From assembly GCF_014698305.1 (NCBI RefSeq), contig NZ_JACJST010000004.1:186001-250000 (forward strand): DNA of 64,000 bases. The letters run 5' to 3'. Positions 18,028-27,203 of the stretch are shown one piece after another. Numbering within the stretch: position 1 is the stretch's first letter; each line of letters starts with the position of its first letter. The DNA comes from Anabaena lutea FACHB-196. Lineage in GTDB: Bacteria; Cyanobacteriota; Cyanobacteriia; Cyanobacteriales; Nostocaceae. Under the pieces are notes generated by a model. It did no database searches. It saw nothing but the letters and a program-made list of their open reading frames with translations, and was not told where the DNA came from. A program made the translations under genes and the position numbers.

Positions 18028-20460
18028 GTGAAACAGGTTCATAGTAATGTTTTAATATCAAGTGTGGCTTCTTCTGTACTTTTGGCAACACAACCAGTGT
18101 TAGCACAAACAAGTCAAATTACTGACGTGCAACTAAATCCCGCCGATGGGGGAATTAGTGTAATTTTAAAGACTTCTTCCGGTAACAGACCCCAGGTTTT
18201 CACTACTAAAAGAGACAAATCTTTAGTTGCAGATATCATCAATACGCAACTGCGTTTACCCCAAGGTAAGAGTTTCCGGCAAGAAAACCCCGCACCGGGA
18301 ATTGTATCTGTAGAAGTTAATCAGTTAGATGCCAATAGTGTCCGGGTGACAGTAACTGGTAGCGATAATGTCCCTACTAGTAAGCCCATAGTGCGACAAG
18401 ATAACAGTCTGACTCTCGGCTTTACACAATCCACAGACGCGGCAGCAGCGGTACCCGTAACACCGAGTACAAACACCACAGCACCAGCACCCACAACACA
18501 AGCTAATACTCCTGTCGAGTCTGGCAAAAAACCGAATGTATTAGTGCCTAACCCAGAAATCACAATTGATGGTAAACCAGCACAACCAGCCGGTTCCAAT
18601 CAACCTTACAATCAAGCACCTCCTTTCCTACCCAGAGCAGTTGCTCCTCCAGTGGGAGATATTACCCAAGCTAACATCGATACTTCTCCCACTACTATTG
18701 ATTTAGGCACTCAAGAACGAGTTCCGCGTTTAGTATTGCGAGATGCACCAGTCAGGGAAGTGTTATCGCTGCTGGCTCGTGCAGCGGGTCTTAACTTAGC
18801 TTATGTAGGTAGCGAAGCAGCAGGAGCGCAACCTGCTGGGGGTCAGCCTGGTCAGCCTGGTCAGCCTGGTGCAGCGGCTGGGAATGAAAAGACAATTTCC
18901 CTAGATATAGAAAACGAGCCTGTGCAAGATGTATTTAATTACGTTTTGCGCTTGAGTGGTTTAGAAGCGAACCGCAGTGGCAGGACGATTTTTGTCGGCA
19001 CTAAACTGCCTAATTCCACCCGTGATAATGTCATGCGTAGCCTGCGATTGAATCAGGTCACGGTGGGAGTCGCTTTGAACTTTTTAGTGGCTTTAGGTGC
19101 AGAAAGTGCTGTCAGCCGTGAAAGACAAGTTACTAGTGTCAATGCTGTGCCAGTAGGTACGGGAGTAGCACCTATTACCCAAACTCAAACAACAACGGAA
19201 ACAAGAGTTGAAACTCAACGCATTAATTATACAGACTCAACACCTTTATTGAGGGGTTTACAGGCATTAGGAGACGAGCGTACCAATTCCATTACTTTGA
19301 TTGGTTCTCCTAAAATGGTTGAGATGGCAACAACTCAATTAACTCAACTTGATATCCGTCGTCGTCAAGTGGTGGTGAATGTCAAGATTATTGATGTGAA
19401 CCTGTCGGGAGAGCAACTTTACAATACCAGCTTTTCTTTTGGGATTGGTAATAATTACTTCTCTGTTGATGGTGGTGCAGCCAGTCTCAATTTTGGTGGT
19501 TCCAGGCCTCCTACTAGCACTGAAGCAAGAAACAGTGTAACTAGCACACCTACTACCATTAATCCACTTAGTGGCGCTAATATTTTTAATGACACAAGTG
19601 CATTAAATCCCCGTGCTGGGATACAAACTGACCCTACACGACCAGGTCTAACAGAATTTACCCCAGCCGTTCCAGGAACAACTACAACTGCAATTGTCCC
19701 GACTGCGATTGATCCTGTTACTGGGGAGCCTACTCAATTTGGTTTTCAAACTACTGTAACTCCTGGTACTCCTGCTGAGTACACATACGAGCTACCCACG
19801 TTGTACCAATTCCCCAAACGTCTTTTAGCTAGTTTGCAAGCTCAGGTTACAAGTGGCAATGCTAAAATTTTGACCGATCCAAGCTTAATCGTTCAAGAAG
19901 GTCAAACGGCTAATGTCAAACTTACTCAGGAAGTAGTAGGAAACATCAAGAACGAAATCACTCGTGGTGATGGTGCTACTACACAAACTGTAACAGCAGA
20001 AAAAACAGATGTGGGTTTGACCCTGGCTGTAAAAGTAGATCGCATTGACGATAACGGTTTTGTTTCCTTATCAGTTGCACCTGTAGTTAAAGCACCTCAG
20101 GCACCCGCAGACATTAACGTTGGTACAGGCTCTCAAACAATCTTCTTGGTATCTGAACGCTCCCTTAATTCCGGCACAATTCGTCTGCGAGATGGTCAAA
20201 CGCTAATTCTCTCCGGTATTATTCAAGACCAAGACCGGACAAGTATCACCAAGATTCCTATTTTGGGTGATATTCCCTTTATTGGTTCCCTGTTTAGAAG
20301 ATCAAACAGAACTAATGAACGCAGAGAGGTGATTGTGTTGCTCACACCACAGGTAATGGATGACTCTGAGCGTTCCAGCTATGGTTATAACTATAATCCT
20401 AGTCCACAGGTGCGGCAAATCCTTGAGCGTCGGGGTTTGAAGGTTCCTGGTAGACAATAG
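18028..20460 (+). CDS. pilQ: Type IV pilus secretin PilQ
   Basis: The outer-membrane ring through which the pilus passes. It has 810 residues: a signal peptide to about residue 26 (QPVLA-Q), a peptidoglycan-binding AMIN domain (about 30-115), a Pro/Thr-rich linker, N0/STN-type domain (from about 225), secretin N1-type domains, and the C-terminal secretin domain with the family signature LRDGQTLILSGIIQ and ITKIPILGDIPFIGSLF (about 720-760). A GQP tandem repeat (GQPGQPGQPG, residues 272-281, bases 18841-18870) lies inside the N0 region. The start is GTG with GAGGAA 7 bp upstream. It is the last gene of the pilMNOQ set. Confidence 0.93.
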   Translation: MKQVHSNVLISSVASSVLLATQPVLAQTSQITDVQLNPADGGISVILKTSSGNRPQVFTTKRDKSLVADIINTQLRLPQGKSFRQENPAPGIVSVEVNQLDANSVRVTVTGSDNVPTSKPIVRQDNSLTLGFTQSTDAAAAVPVTPSTNTTAPAPTTQANTPVESGKKPNVLVPNPEITIDGKPAQPAGSNQPYNQAPPFLPRAVAPPVGDITQANIDTSPTTIDLGTQERVPRLVLRDAPVREVLSLLARAAGLNLAYVGSEAAGAQPAGGQPGQPGQPGAAAGNEKTISLDIENEPVQDVFNYVLRLSGLEANRSGRTIFVGTKLPNSTRDNVMRSLRLNQVTVGVALNFLVALGAESAVSRERQVTSVNAVPVGTGVAPITQTQTTTETRVETQRINYTDSTPLLRGLQALGDERTNSITLIGSPKMVEMATTQLTQLDIRRRQVVVNVKIIDVNLSGEQLYNTSFSFGIGNNYFSVDGGAASLNFGGSRPPTSTEARNSVTSTPTTINPLSGANIFNDTSALNPRAGIQTDPTRPGLTEFTPAVPGTTTTAIVPTAIDPVTGEPTQFGFQTTVTPGTPAEYTYELPTLYQFPKRLLASLQAQVTSGNAKILTDPSLIVQEGQTANVKLTQEVVGNIKNEITRGDGATTQTVTAEKTDVGLTLAVKVDRIDDNGFVSLSVAPVVKAPQAPADINVGTGSQTIFLVSERSLNSGTIRLRDGQTLILSGIIQDQDRTSITKIPILGDIPFIGSLFRRSNRTNERREVIVLLTPQVMDDSERSSYGYNYNPSPQVRQILERRGLKVPGRQ

Positions 20461-20876
20461 ACTGTTTGGGGAGATAGGGAGATGGGAAGGTGGGGTGATG
20501 GGGAGAATAACCTTCTGCTTTCTGCCTCCTGTCTCTTGCTTCTTGCCTTCTAACTGGAGTTTAGACTAAATTCCATTTTTAAGACTACAACCCATACCCA
20601 GCAAGGATTTTAGATTTTATCATCCTCAAAAGCCCATAAATGATGAAAGCCTTTTAGAATAAGGGTTTTGCGGGTTTATTTTTGAAAATAGTCTAAAGTC
20701 CAGTTCTAACTTATCCTCCCTGGTTTGTTAATGCAGCAGGGAACAGGAAACAGAGAACAGGGTTGAAACTCGCTTTTTATATGGCTTTGTTCTTAAATTG
20801 TGTAACTCCTGCAACCTGAAATCTGCTGTAATTAAATTATTACTTACCTGGAAACTATAAATGGTGTGATAAATAG
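20461..20876. other. 416-bp gap after pilQ
   Basis: Begins with GGGAGATGGG/TGGGGTGATGG repeat units (about 20467-20505), then CTGCCTCCTGTCTCTTGCTTCTTGC-like units and a GGGAACAGGAAACAGAGAACAGGG array near 20739-20762. No reading frame, terminator with a T tract, or RNA gene is evident. Confidence 0.5.
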
Positions 20877-21272
20877 ATGGGTAATGATGGCATTAAAAGT
20901 CATAGAGATTTGGAAGTTTATAAAATGGCTTTTGATGCAGCTATGACTATTTTTGAGGCTTCAAAAAAATTCCCTGTTGAAGAAAAGTATTCAATGACAG
21001 ATCAAATCCGTCGTTCATCTCGCTCTGTCTGTGCTAATTTAGCGGAGGCTTGGCGTAAGCGACGTTATCAAGCTGCATTTATATCCAAACTTAGCGATTC
21101 AGAAGCAGAAGCGGCAGAGACGCAAACCTGGATAGAATTTGCAGTTAAATGTCATTATCTGGATATTGAGACAGGACGAAAACTTTATCATACGTATAAC
21201 CAAATTCTCGGTAAATTAGTCAATTTGATCAATAACTCCTCCTCTTGGGTAATTAAACCTCACAAAAACTAG
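20877..21272 (+). CDS. Four-helix bundle protein (23S rRNA IVS-type family)
   Basis: A 131-residue all-helical protein of the family first found in intervening sequences of 23S rRNA genes and common as free-standing genes in cyanobacteria. Conserved features are visible: HRDLEVYKMAFDAA near the start, YSMTDQIRRSSRSVCANLAEAW (about 40-61), and AEAAETQTWIEFAVKC. The surface has many basic residues; the molecular role is unknown and no 23S sequence is nearby. It is followed by CCCCACCA repeats. Confidence 0.88.
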   Translation: MGNDGIKSHRDLEVYKMAFDAAMTIFEASKKFPVEEKYSMTDQIRRSSRSVCANLAEAWRKRRYQAAFISKLSDSEAEAAETQTWIEFAVKCHYLDIETGRKLYHTYNQILGKLVNLINNSSSWVIKPHKN

Positions 21273-21283
21273 TCACCCCATCT

Positions 21284-21320
21284 CCCCACCACCCCACCAC
21301 CCCACCACCCCACCGCCCCA
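21284..21320. repeat. STRR array, CCCCACCA octamer
   Basis: Four tandem CCCCACCA-like units immediately after the four-helix gene. The remaining 290 bp up to the HU gene show no reading frame and must hold the HU promoter. Confidence 0.85.
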
Positions 21321-21608
21321 ATCCCCACTAAGTATTTATTCCTAAAAAGAGGGTGTTTCGAGTACAACAATGACCCAAAAAACACAAAAAATCCTGAAAT
21401 CTATATAAATTAATGCTTTCATCTGTTCACTTCGGGCTACAACGCCTTAGAATGATTCATTGAAAAGTCGCGCCAATCAGATTTACAGAGATTTTGAGTG
21501 TAAATACTCTTAAGGAACGATTTTTGTAATTCTGCAAACAGAGATTTCCGTAAAGATGCGACAAAGTGCATCCTCAAAGAATCTCCAGTAAACCTCAAGG
21601 AGTTTGAT

Positions 21609-21893
21609 ATGAACAAAGGCGAATTAGTTGATGCAGTGGCAGAAAAGGCTAGTGTCACCAAAAAACAAGCTGATGCTGTTTTAAGTGCTGCCATAGAAAC
21701 AATCATTGAAGCGGTTTCCTCTGGTGATAAGGTCACCTTGGTAGGATTTGGCTCTTTTGAATCACGGGAACGCAAAGCTCGTGAAGGCCGCAACCCCAAA
21801 ACCAATGAAAAAATGGAAATCCCAGCTACTAAGGTTCCCGCCTTCTCTGCTGGGAAACTATTTAGAGAAAGAGTAGCACCCCCAAAAGAGTAA
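21609..21893 (+). CDS. HU-family nucleoid DNA-binding protein
   Basis: A 94-residue histone-like protein that bends and packs DNA as a dimer. It starts MNKGELVDAVAEKASVTKK and has the HU core GFGSFESRERKAREGRNPKT (about 46-65), with the DNA-intercalating arm (RNPKTNEKMEIPATKVPAF) and AGKLFRERV at the end. CAAGGAG is well placed upstream. Length is usual for cyanobacterial HU. cobD begins 26 bp downstream and may be read through from the strong HU transcript. Confidence 0.95.
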   Translation: MNKGELVDAVAEKASVTKKQADAVLSAAIETIIEAVSSGDKVTLVGFGSFESRERKAREGRNPKTNEKMEIPATKVPAFSAGKLFRERVAPPKE

Positions 21894-21919
21894 GTTCTGT
21901 TCTAGGAAATCGTTTTTTG

Positions 21920-23053
21920 ATGCAACAACAAGCGCACGGGGGGAATTTAGCTTGGGCAGCAGCACTGGCTGGCTGTCCCCCTGATGCTATTGTGGATTTT
22001 TCTGCCAGCATCAGCCCGTTGGGACCACCAAACAGCGTTATTGCTGCGATTGTGTCCCAATTAGGTAATCTTAGGCACTATCCAGACCCAGATTATAGTG
22101 AACTAAAACTAGCTCTGGGTCATTTCCATCAAATAGCTTCTGAGTGGATTCTGCCGGGCAATGGTTCCGCAGAATTACTCACTTTATTAGGTAGGGAATT
22201 AGCGCAATTATCCGCAACAATGTTAATTACTCCAGCCTTTGGCGACTATTACCGCACTCTAGCGGCTTATAATGCTAAAGTTCTGGAGTTTCCGGTTGAT
22301 TTGAAAACAGACAACAGGGAGCTAGAAGGTTATTCTCCCCATCTCCCCATCTCCCCATCTCCCCATCTCCCCATCTCCCCATCTCCCCACCTCCCCATCT
22401 CCCCACCTCCCAATTGCGGTTTACTGCTGAATAACCCCCACAACCCAACGGGAAAGTTATTTACACGGGATTCTATTTTGCCTTATCTGGAAGAGTTTGC
22501 TTTGGTGGTGGTAGATGAGGCGTTTATGGATTTTCTGCCCCCTGATGAGGAACAAAGCCTGATTGGATTGGTGCAGGAACATGAAAATTTGGTGATTTTA
22601 CGATCGCTCACCAAATTTTACAGTCTCCCTGGGTTAAGACTAGGATATGCGATCGCTCACCCTCACCGTCTCGCTAAATGGCAATCATGGCGAGATCCCT
22701 GGCCTGTCAACACCCTCGCCGCCGCCGCCGCTATTGCCGCCCTCCAAGATACAGAATTTCAAGAACACACCTGGAAATGGCTACCACCCGCCCGAAATCA
22801 ACTATTTCAAGGTATAGCCTCAATTCCCGGATTACAACCCCTAGAAGGCGCTGCTAACTACTTACTGGTGGAGTCTCAACAATCTACCTCCCAGTTACAA
22901 TCACAATTACTCCAGCAGTACCAGATTTTAATTCGAGATTGTCTTAGTTTTAAAGAATTGGGCGATCGCTTTTTCCGAGTTGCTGTTCGTTCTCAATCAG
23001 ATAACCAACGCTTACTAACAGCCCTTAAATCAGTGCTGAGTGCTGAGTCTTAA
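21920..23053 (+). CDS. cobD: Threonine-phosphate decarboxylase-like PLP enzyme (cobalamin pathway), with translated STRR
   Basis: A fold-type I PLP aminotransferase-like enzyme, 377 residues, matching CobD/CobC threonine-phosphate decarboxylase, which makes the aminopropanol arm of cobalamin. Evidence: HGGNLAWAAALAGCP and DFSASISPLGPP at the start, NNPHNPTGKLF, VVVDEAFMDF and the PLP lysine K232 in SLTKFYSLPGLRLGY. A histidinol-phosphate aminotransferase is the main alternative, but the N-terminus favours CobD. Bases 22335-22411 are an 8-bp (CTCCCCAT) tandem array read as an 8-residue repeat (SPHLPISP), about 25 extra residues. The C-terminal VLSAES is also repeat-derived. Confidence 0.8.
   Translation: MQQQAHGGNLAWAAALAGCPPDAIVDFSASISPLGPPNSVIAAIVSQLGNLRHYPDPDYSELKLALGHFHQIASEWILPGNGSAELLTLLGRELAQLSATMLITPAFGDYYRTLAAYNAKVLEFPVDLKTDNRELEGYSPHLPISPSPHLPISPSPHLPISPPPNCGLLLNNPHNPTGKLFTRDSILPYLEEFALVVVDEAFMDFLPPDEEQSLIGLVQEHENLVILRSLTKFYSLPGLRLGYAIAHPHRLAKWQSWRDPWPVNTLAAAAAIAALQDTEFQEHTWKWLPPARNQLFQGIASIPGLQPLEGAANYLLVESQQSTSQLQSQLLQQYQILIRDCLSFKELGDRFFRVAVRSQSDNQRLLTALKSVLSAES
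22335..22411 (+). repeat. STRR array inside cobD coding sequence
   Basis: About nine and a half copies of CTCCCCAT. Because 8 is not a multiple of 3, three units (24 bp) form one protein period, giving SPHLPISP repeated roughly three times. The frame is intact across the array. Confidence 0.9.
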
Positions 23054-23305
23054 GAGATGGGAGATGGGGAAGAAGACGCGGTGACGCGGTGATGGGGAGA
23101 CGCGGTGAGGAAGTCGGAGTCTTGGCGGTTTCCGTCGAGTCCGTTCGTCCGAAGGACGTGCCGGAGGCATCACTTCCGAACCCGAAGGGTGAGAAAGAGA
23201 GATTGTCTTCTGAGAGTCAACTCTTTCCCCCTATCCCCGTGTTTTCTTTTCCCATATCTCTATATCTCCGTGTCTCCGTGTCCCCGCGTCCTCTTTTCCC
23301 TGTTC
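23041..23305. repeat. STRR and dispersed repeats between cobD and flavoprotein gene
   Basis: GATGGGGA/GACGCGGT units (23056-23108), a dispersed GTCCGAAGGACGTGCCGGAGGCA-like repeat (about 23140-23170, resembling 12180-12205) and CCGTGTCTCC units (23265-23290) fill the gap. An in-frame open extension of the next gene crosses it but is repeat-encoded. Confidence 0.7.
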
Positions 23306-23308
23306 CCG

Positions 23309-24835
23309 ATGAAGATTGATTACGATATCGTCATAATCGGCGGTAGTCTTGCCGGATACCAAGCCGCCTTAGCTGCAACTCAATTACACGCCACAGTGGC
23401 TTTAGTACAGCCTCAAGTTAACTATGACTTGAATTATCATCATGCACTCAGCGAACTAGCGAAAAAGGCGCAGCAATCGCTTGATTTAGTAAATCTGGGG
23501 ATTTTTGCCCCGCAGGTGAATACGGCATCAGATAATTATTTCAACAGCGTAAACAATCCTCCTACAGCAGGATTAACCGAAAAATCACCACCAGCAATGT
23601 CTAATTTCGGTTCTTCCAAAGCCGTGAAAGAGGCAATGTTATATGCTCGTGGTATGACTGCAAATCTTTCACATATCAATTCCCTCGCTAATTTAGCAGC
23701 CCAAGGGGTGGATATGATCTTTGACAGTGGTCAATTTCAATCTTCTCCCCAATTGGGTTTTGCGGTAAAAGACCGAATTTTACGCGGACGGACATATTTG
23801 CTTGCTTGCGGTTCACGTCCAGCAATTCCAGAAATAGAAGGACTACAAGCCACTGGCTACCTAACCCTAGCTAATATTTGGCAATCTTTAGATCAATCCA
23901 ACCCCCCAAAAAATTGGGTAATTATTGGTGGTTTACCTCAAAGCATTGAAATTGCCCAGACTTTAGCAAGGTTGGGTTGTAATGTCATTTTAATAGTTAA
24001 ACATCGCCATTTTCTGTCTCATCTTGATCCAGAAATAGCCCAATTACTACTCGCACAGTTAGAAGTTGATGGTGTGCGTGTTATCACCCAAACAGTAGTA
24101 ACTCAAGTCTTGAAAATTGAAGGTAAAAAATGGGTTCAGGCTGGAGATATAGCCATTGAAACTGATGAAATTTTAGTCGCAACGGGACAACAGCCAAATA
24201 TAGCATCTCTCAATTTAGCAGCAGCAGGTGTGAAATTTTATCCCCACCGCTTGGTAGTCAATGAAAAACTACAAACCACCAATCACAGAATTTACGCTTG
24301 TGGTGATGTTATTGGTGGTTTTGATATTGCCAATCTTGCTAATTATGAAGCCAACATAGCGCTGAAAAATGCTCTATTTTTTCCTAACCTTGCAGTTAAT
24401 TATCGGCCTATTCCCTGGGGAATATTTTCTCAGCCAATGGTAACACAAGTTGGTTTAACAGAGAGCCAAGCTAAACGCCAATATGGTAAAAATGAAGTTT
24501 TAGTTTTAAAACAGTATTTTAAAACATCAGCAGCAGCCCAAATAAAAGGCGAAATTACTGGTATTTGTAAATTAATTGTCCGAAATAATGGAGAAATTTT
24601 AGGATGTTCTATATTAGGAGAGGAAGCAGCCGAGTTAATTAATCTAATTGCGTTAGCAATATCACAAAATATTCAGGTTAAGCATTTAGCAAATTTGGCT
24701 CCTGTTTATCCCAGCTTCTCGGAAATATTGGTAGAAACTGCAAGGGAATGGGGTAAGCAAAGACTTCATAAAAATTACGCTTTACAAGAGTTTTTGCAAA
24801 GCTTTTTCTATTTTCGCCGCAATTGGAATTTATAG
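23309..24835 (+). CDS. Pyridine-nucleotide-disulfide oxidoreductase-like flavoprotein lacking redox cysteines
   Basis: A 508-residue FAD/NAD(P)-binding protein of the mercuric/lipoamide reductase shape: FAD motif IIGGSLAG (about 9-16), NAD(P) fold WVIIGGLPQSIEIAQ, second FAD motif RIYACGDVIGGF, and a C-terminal dimerisation domain. The usual GGTCxxxGC disulfide after the first strand is absent; the region reads NYDLNYHHALSEL. The catalytic C-terminal histidine (normally in HAHPTxSE) is a tyrosine (PVYPSFSE). It therefore should not perform disulfide exchange. The substrate is unknown. Start chosen at the ATG at 23309, where the Rossmann strand begins. Confidence 0.82.
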   Translation: MKIDYDIVIIGGSLAGYQAALAATQLHATVALVQPQVNYDLNYHHALSELAKKAQQSLDLVNLGIFAPQVNTASDNYFNSVNNPPTAGLTEKSPPAMSNFGSSKAVKEAMLYARGMTANLSHINSLANLAAQGVDMIFDSGQFQSSPQLGFAVKDRILRGRTYLLACGSRPAIPEIEGLQATGYLTLANIWQSLDQSNPPKNWVIIGGLPQSIEIAQTLARLGCNVILIVKHRHFLSHLDPEIAQLLLAQLEVDGVRVITQTVVTQVLKIEGKKWVQAGDIAIETDEILVATGQQPNIASLNLAAAGVKFYPHRLVVNEKLQTTNHRIYACGDVIGGFDIANLANYEANIALKNALFFPNLAVNYRPIPWGIFSQPMVTQVGLTESQAKRQYGKNEVLVLKQYFKTSAAAQIKGEITGICKLIVRNNGEILGCSILGEEAAELINLIALAISQNIQVKHLANLAPVYPSFSEILVETAREWGKQRLHKNYALQEFLQSFFYFRRNWNL

Positions 24836-24896
24836 TGTTTTTTTCACGCAGAGGAACGCAAAGTACGCGCGGAGGAAGGAGGAGGGTTTTTTGTAG

Positions 24897-26627
24897 TTAT
24901 TTAGTCCGTTCTTTATGGCGATTCGGGGTTTTTTCTATTAAGGAGACACTACCAATACCTTGGAGGATTCCCCGCCCTATTAAACCCAATCCTCTTCCAA
25001 TTACTTGGGTAAGAATGAAAACCAATCCACTACCTAAAAAGGATAAGATAGATTGTATGCGGGGTGCGATCGCATCACGAAATTCTAGCACTAATGTCAC
25101 TACTAGGGGAATACCAGAAAGTTTTGCTAACTCTGGGCCGCGAGGTGCATATATTGATATTTTAGCAATACCACGAGGCGCAAATACAAATAGCTCATAG
25201 CGGCTTTCAAAAATTTCTTGGGCTTCAGTCACATAATTCCGCAGTCGGTATTTCCACGACAAGTTATTTCTAAATCGTTCAATTTCTCTGGTGGAAATCA
25301 TGTGCCGATCATAATAACCTTGTTTAATCGTTTCTATATCTGCTAAAAAGTTTAGTAATGGCTGTACTACAGCATTAGCTACCTGAATCAACAAATTCTC
25401 TAAAATTATTGATGCTTGAGAATTTGCTTGTTCACTACCTGCTCGATAGGATATGTTATCAATATACAAATCTGTTTGCAAAACTAAATAAGAAAACAAC
25501 TCGAAGGTTAAGGGAATTTTATTCAGAATTTGTGTTTCGATGCTTGCTGCGTTATCCAGCATAAAACCGGCTATTTCTATTTTGTTATCGCCTAAATATA
25601 TACAGGAAAATTTTCCAAAAAAATCTCTAATTACTTCTTGCCATAAATCAATGAGTATTTTATTTTTTAAATCTTGTATTAAGTTTAATTTGACATCATT
25701 ATTGCGTAAATCATCCAATTGTTGCGACAATTTTTGCAGGATGATATAAAGTAATTCTCGTTTTTTTTCTTCCCGAAAGATGTCAATTTCTAAGGGTATA
25801 TCTGTGAGATTCTGTAGAGGAAACTGAAGTTTAGTAACGCAGGATGTAAATACTGTAGATTGCAGCACTCTTGGACTCAGTAAGGGCGGCAGAAAAGTTG
25901 GCATCTGCTGTGAGTTTAATGGACTAATAGCGTTAGTAGGATAATTAGGTGAAGGTAGTTGTTGAGAAGGCTGTATTGGTTGTTCTTCCTTTGGTGCAGC
26001 TAATAAATGATTAACCAACCAACGAGCGGCTAACAGTTCACGTCTTTGTCCTGCGAGAATAGCTTTATCTAATAGTGGTAGTCCAGGAATTTTTAATTGT
26101 CCTGTGACTGCGGTGAGAGTAGAGTTAATGTAGTTAATTCCTGACAAACGAACATTATTCCGCAGACTAGTAAAAGGCAAAGAGGATGACAAAGACGCGA
26201 CTATAGACCAATAGTGACCACCATCTGCTACTTCTCGAATGATGGGGACTAATTCAGAAATAGATATACCTTTAGGACAATAGCCATTGACACCAGTAGA
26301 CTTGGCTGCTAACAGCAGTTCTTGTGTGGAGATAACACTCAAAAGCAATATAGGTATCTGGGGGTATAATGCTTTGAGTTGTTTACAGAATTGCAAACCT
26401 AGTTGCTGAGATTCCCTAGAATAACCATTACCTAACTCTAAAACTATTAAATTCACTTGGTTAGGGTCTTGGGCTAAAATTTGGGCTAAAATTTGCAAAG
26501 CGGCGATATCTGTTGGGACATCAGCTATTATTTGTATATCGGATATGCTTTCCAGCGCCACCCTTAGCCCTAGACGAAAGATGGGATCTGGGTCAATTAG
26601 CAATAATCTTAAAGGGCGATCGCGCAT
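24897..26627 (-). CDS. Receiver-domain protein with DUF3685
   Basis: A 576-residue cyanobacterial protein: response-regulator receiver domain at about 1-130, then a long C-terminal DUF3685 region ending in a hydrophobic, probably membrane-associated segment (about 510-560, GIPLVVTLVLEF...LVFILTQVIG). The acidic pocket D12/D14 (IDPDP) and K119 (CPKG) are present, but the phospho-acceptor position is glutamate (IVLELGN, E64) rather than aspartate. It may be permanently in an active-like state or unregulated by phosphorylation. There is no DNA-binding domain and no kinase nearby. Confidence 0.8.
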   Translation of the reverse strand: MRDRPLRLLLIDPDPIFRLGLRVALESISDIQIIADVPTDIAALQILAQILAQDPNQVNLIVLELGNGYSRESQQLGLQFCKQLKALYPQIPILLLSVISTQELLLAAKSTGVNGYCPKGISISELVPIIREVADGGHYWSIVASLSSSLPFTSLRNNVRLSGINYINSTLTAVTGQLKIPGLPLLDKAILAGQRRELLAARWLVNHLLAAPKEEQPIQPSQQLPSPNYPTNAISPLNSQQMPTFLPPLLSPRVLQSTVFTSCVTKLQFPLQNLTDIPLEIDIFREEKKRELLYIILQKLSQQLDDLRNNDVKLNLIQDLKNKILIDLWQEVIRDFFGKFSCIYLGDNKIEIAGFMLDNAASIETQILNKIPLTFELFSYLVLQTDLYIDNISYRAGSEQANSQASIILENLLIQVANAVVQPLLNFLADIETIKQGYYDRHMISTREIERFRNNLSWKYRLRNYVTEAQEIFESRYELFVFAPRGIAKISIYAPRGPELAKLSGIPLVVTLVLEFRDAIAPRIQSILSFLGSGLVFILTQVIGRGLGLIGRGILQGIGSVSLIEKTPNRHKERTK

Positions 26628-26744
26628 AGTATACTCAAATACAAATACTTTTTTCCCAACTAGGAACCAGATTTTATACTTAGCTGATTAAATCTGATCG
26701 TTATCTATTATTCATGCCTATGCCCTATGCCCAATAACTCATAA

Positions 26745-27203
26745 TTAATCACTATCTTGACCGGATGGTGAGTTACGATAGCCATAAAAGTTAATGGTGT
26801 AGCCAGTAATGTTCACTCCTGTTTGCACCTCAACTTGGTGGAGAAACTCTTCAGATAGTTCCACGTGAACATCGAGAATTTGATTTGTATCTATACAGTT
26901 GACGTGGCTATGGGCATCACTAATATTACCGTATAAACGTCCATCACAATGTTCAATACACTCAATGATACCCTGACTGGATAGGGCTTCTAAATTTTGA
27001 TAAACAGACGTATGTCCGATATCTTTACCTTGTTGGTTTAAACGATCATAAATCTCTCTGGCAGAAAGATGTTCATTTGCTTGCCAAAGTAGTTCCAGAA
27101 TAAAGCGGCGCTGGCGGCTGACGCGCATACCCAGAGCTTGACACTGTTCTAGAGCATCTTCTAAGGAACGAATTGGTTTTTTAGAAATAGCTGGTTTTTG
27201 CAT
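26745..27203 (-). CDS. Fur-family regulator, FurC/PerR-like
   Basis: A 152-residue Fur-fold repressor. A winged helix (about 15-90, with GHTSVYQNLEAL as recognition region) precedes the metal-binding dimerisation domain (HSHVNCIDTNQILDVH). The first CxxC of structural-zinc Fur proteins is reduced to C103-x-x-T106, and no second CxxC follows. This pattern resembles my recollection of FurC (the PerR-like paralogue) of Anabaena rather than FurA or Zur, so peroxide sensing is likely but not proven. Upstream is an 826-bp gap. Confidence 0.8.
   Translation of the reverse strand: MQKPAISKKPIRSLEDALEQCQALGMRVSRQRRFILELLWQANEHLSAREIYDRLNQQGKDIGHTSVYQNLEALSSQGIIECIEHCDGRLYGNISDAHSHVNCIDTNQILDVHVELSEEFLHQVEVQTGVNITGYTINFYGYRNSPSGQDSD

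Noticed and set aside
21700-22000. Cobalamin riboswitch for cobD
   Set aside because: cobD starts 26 bp after HU, and no B12-box-like sequence is present.
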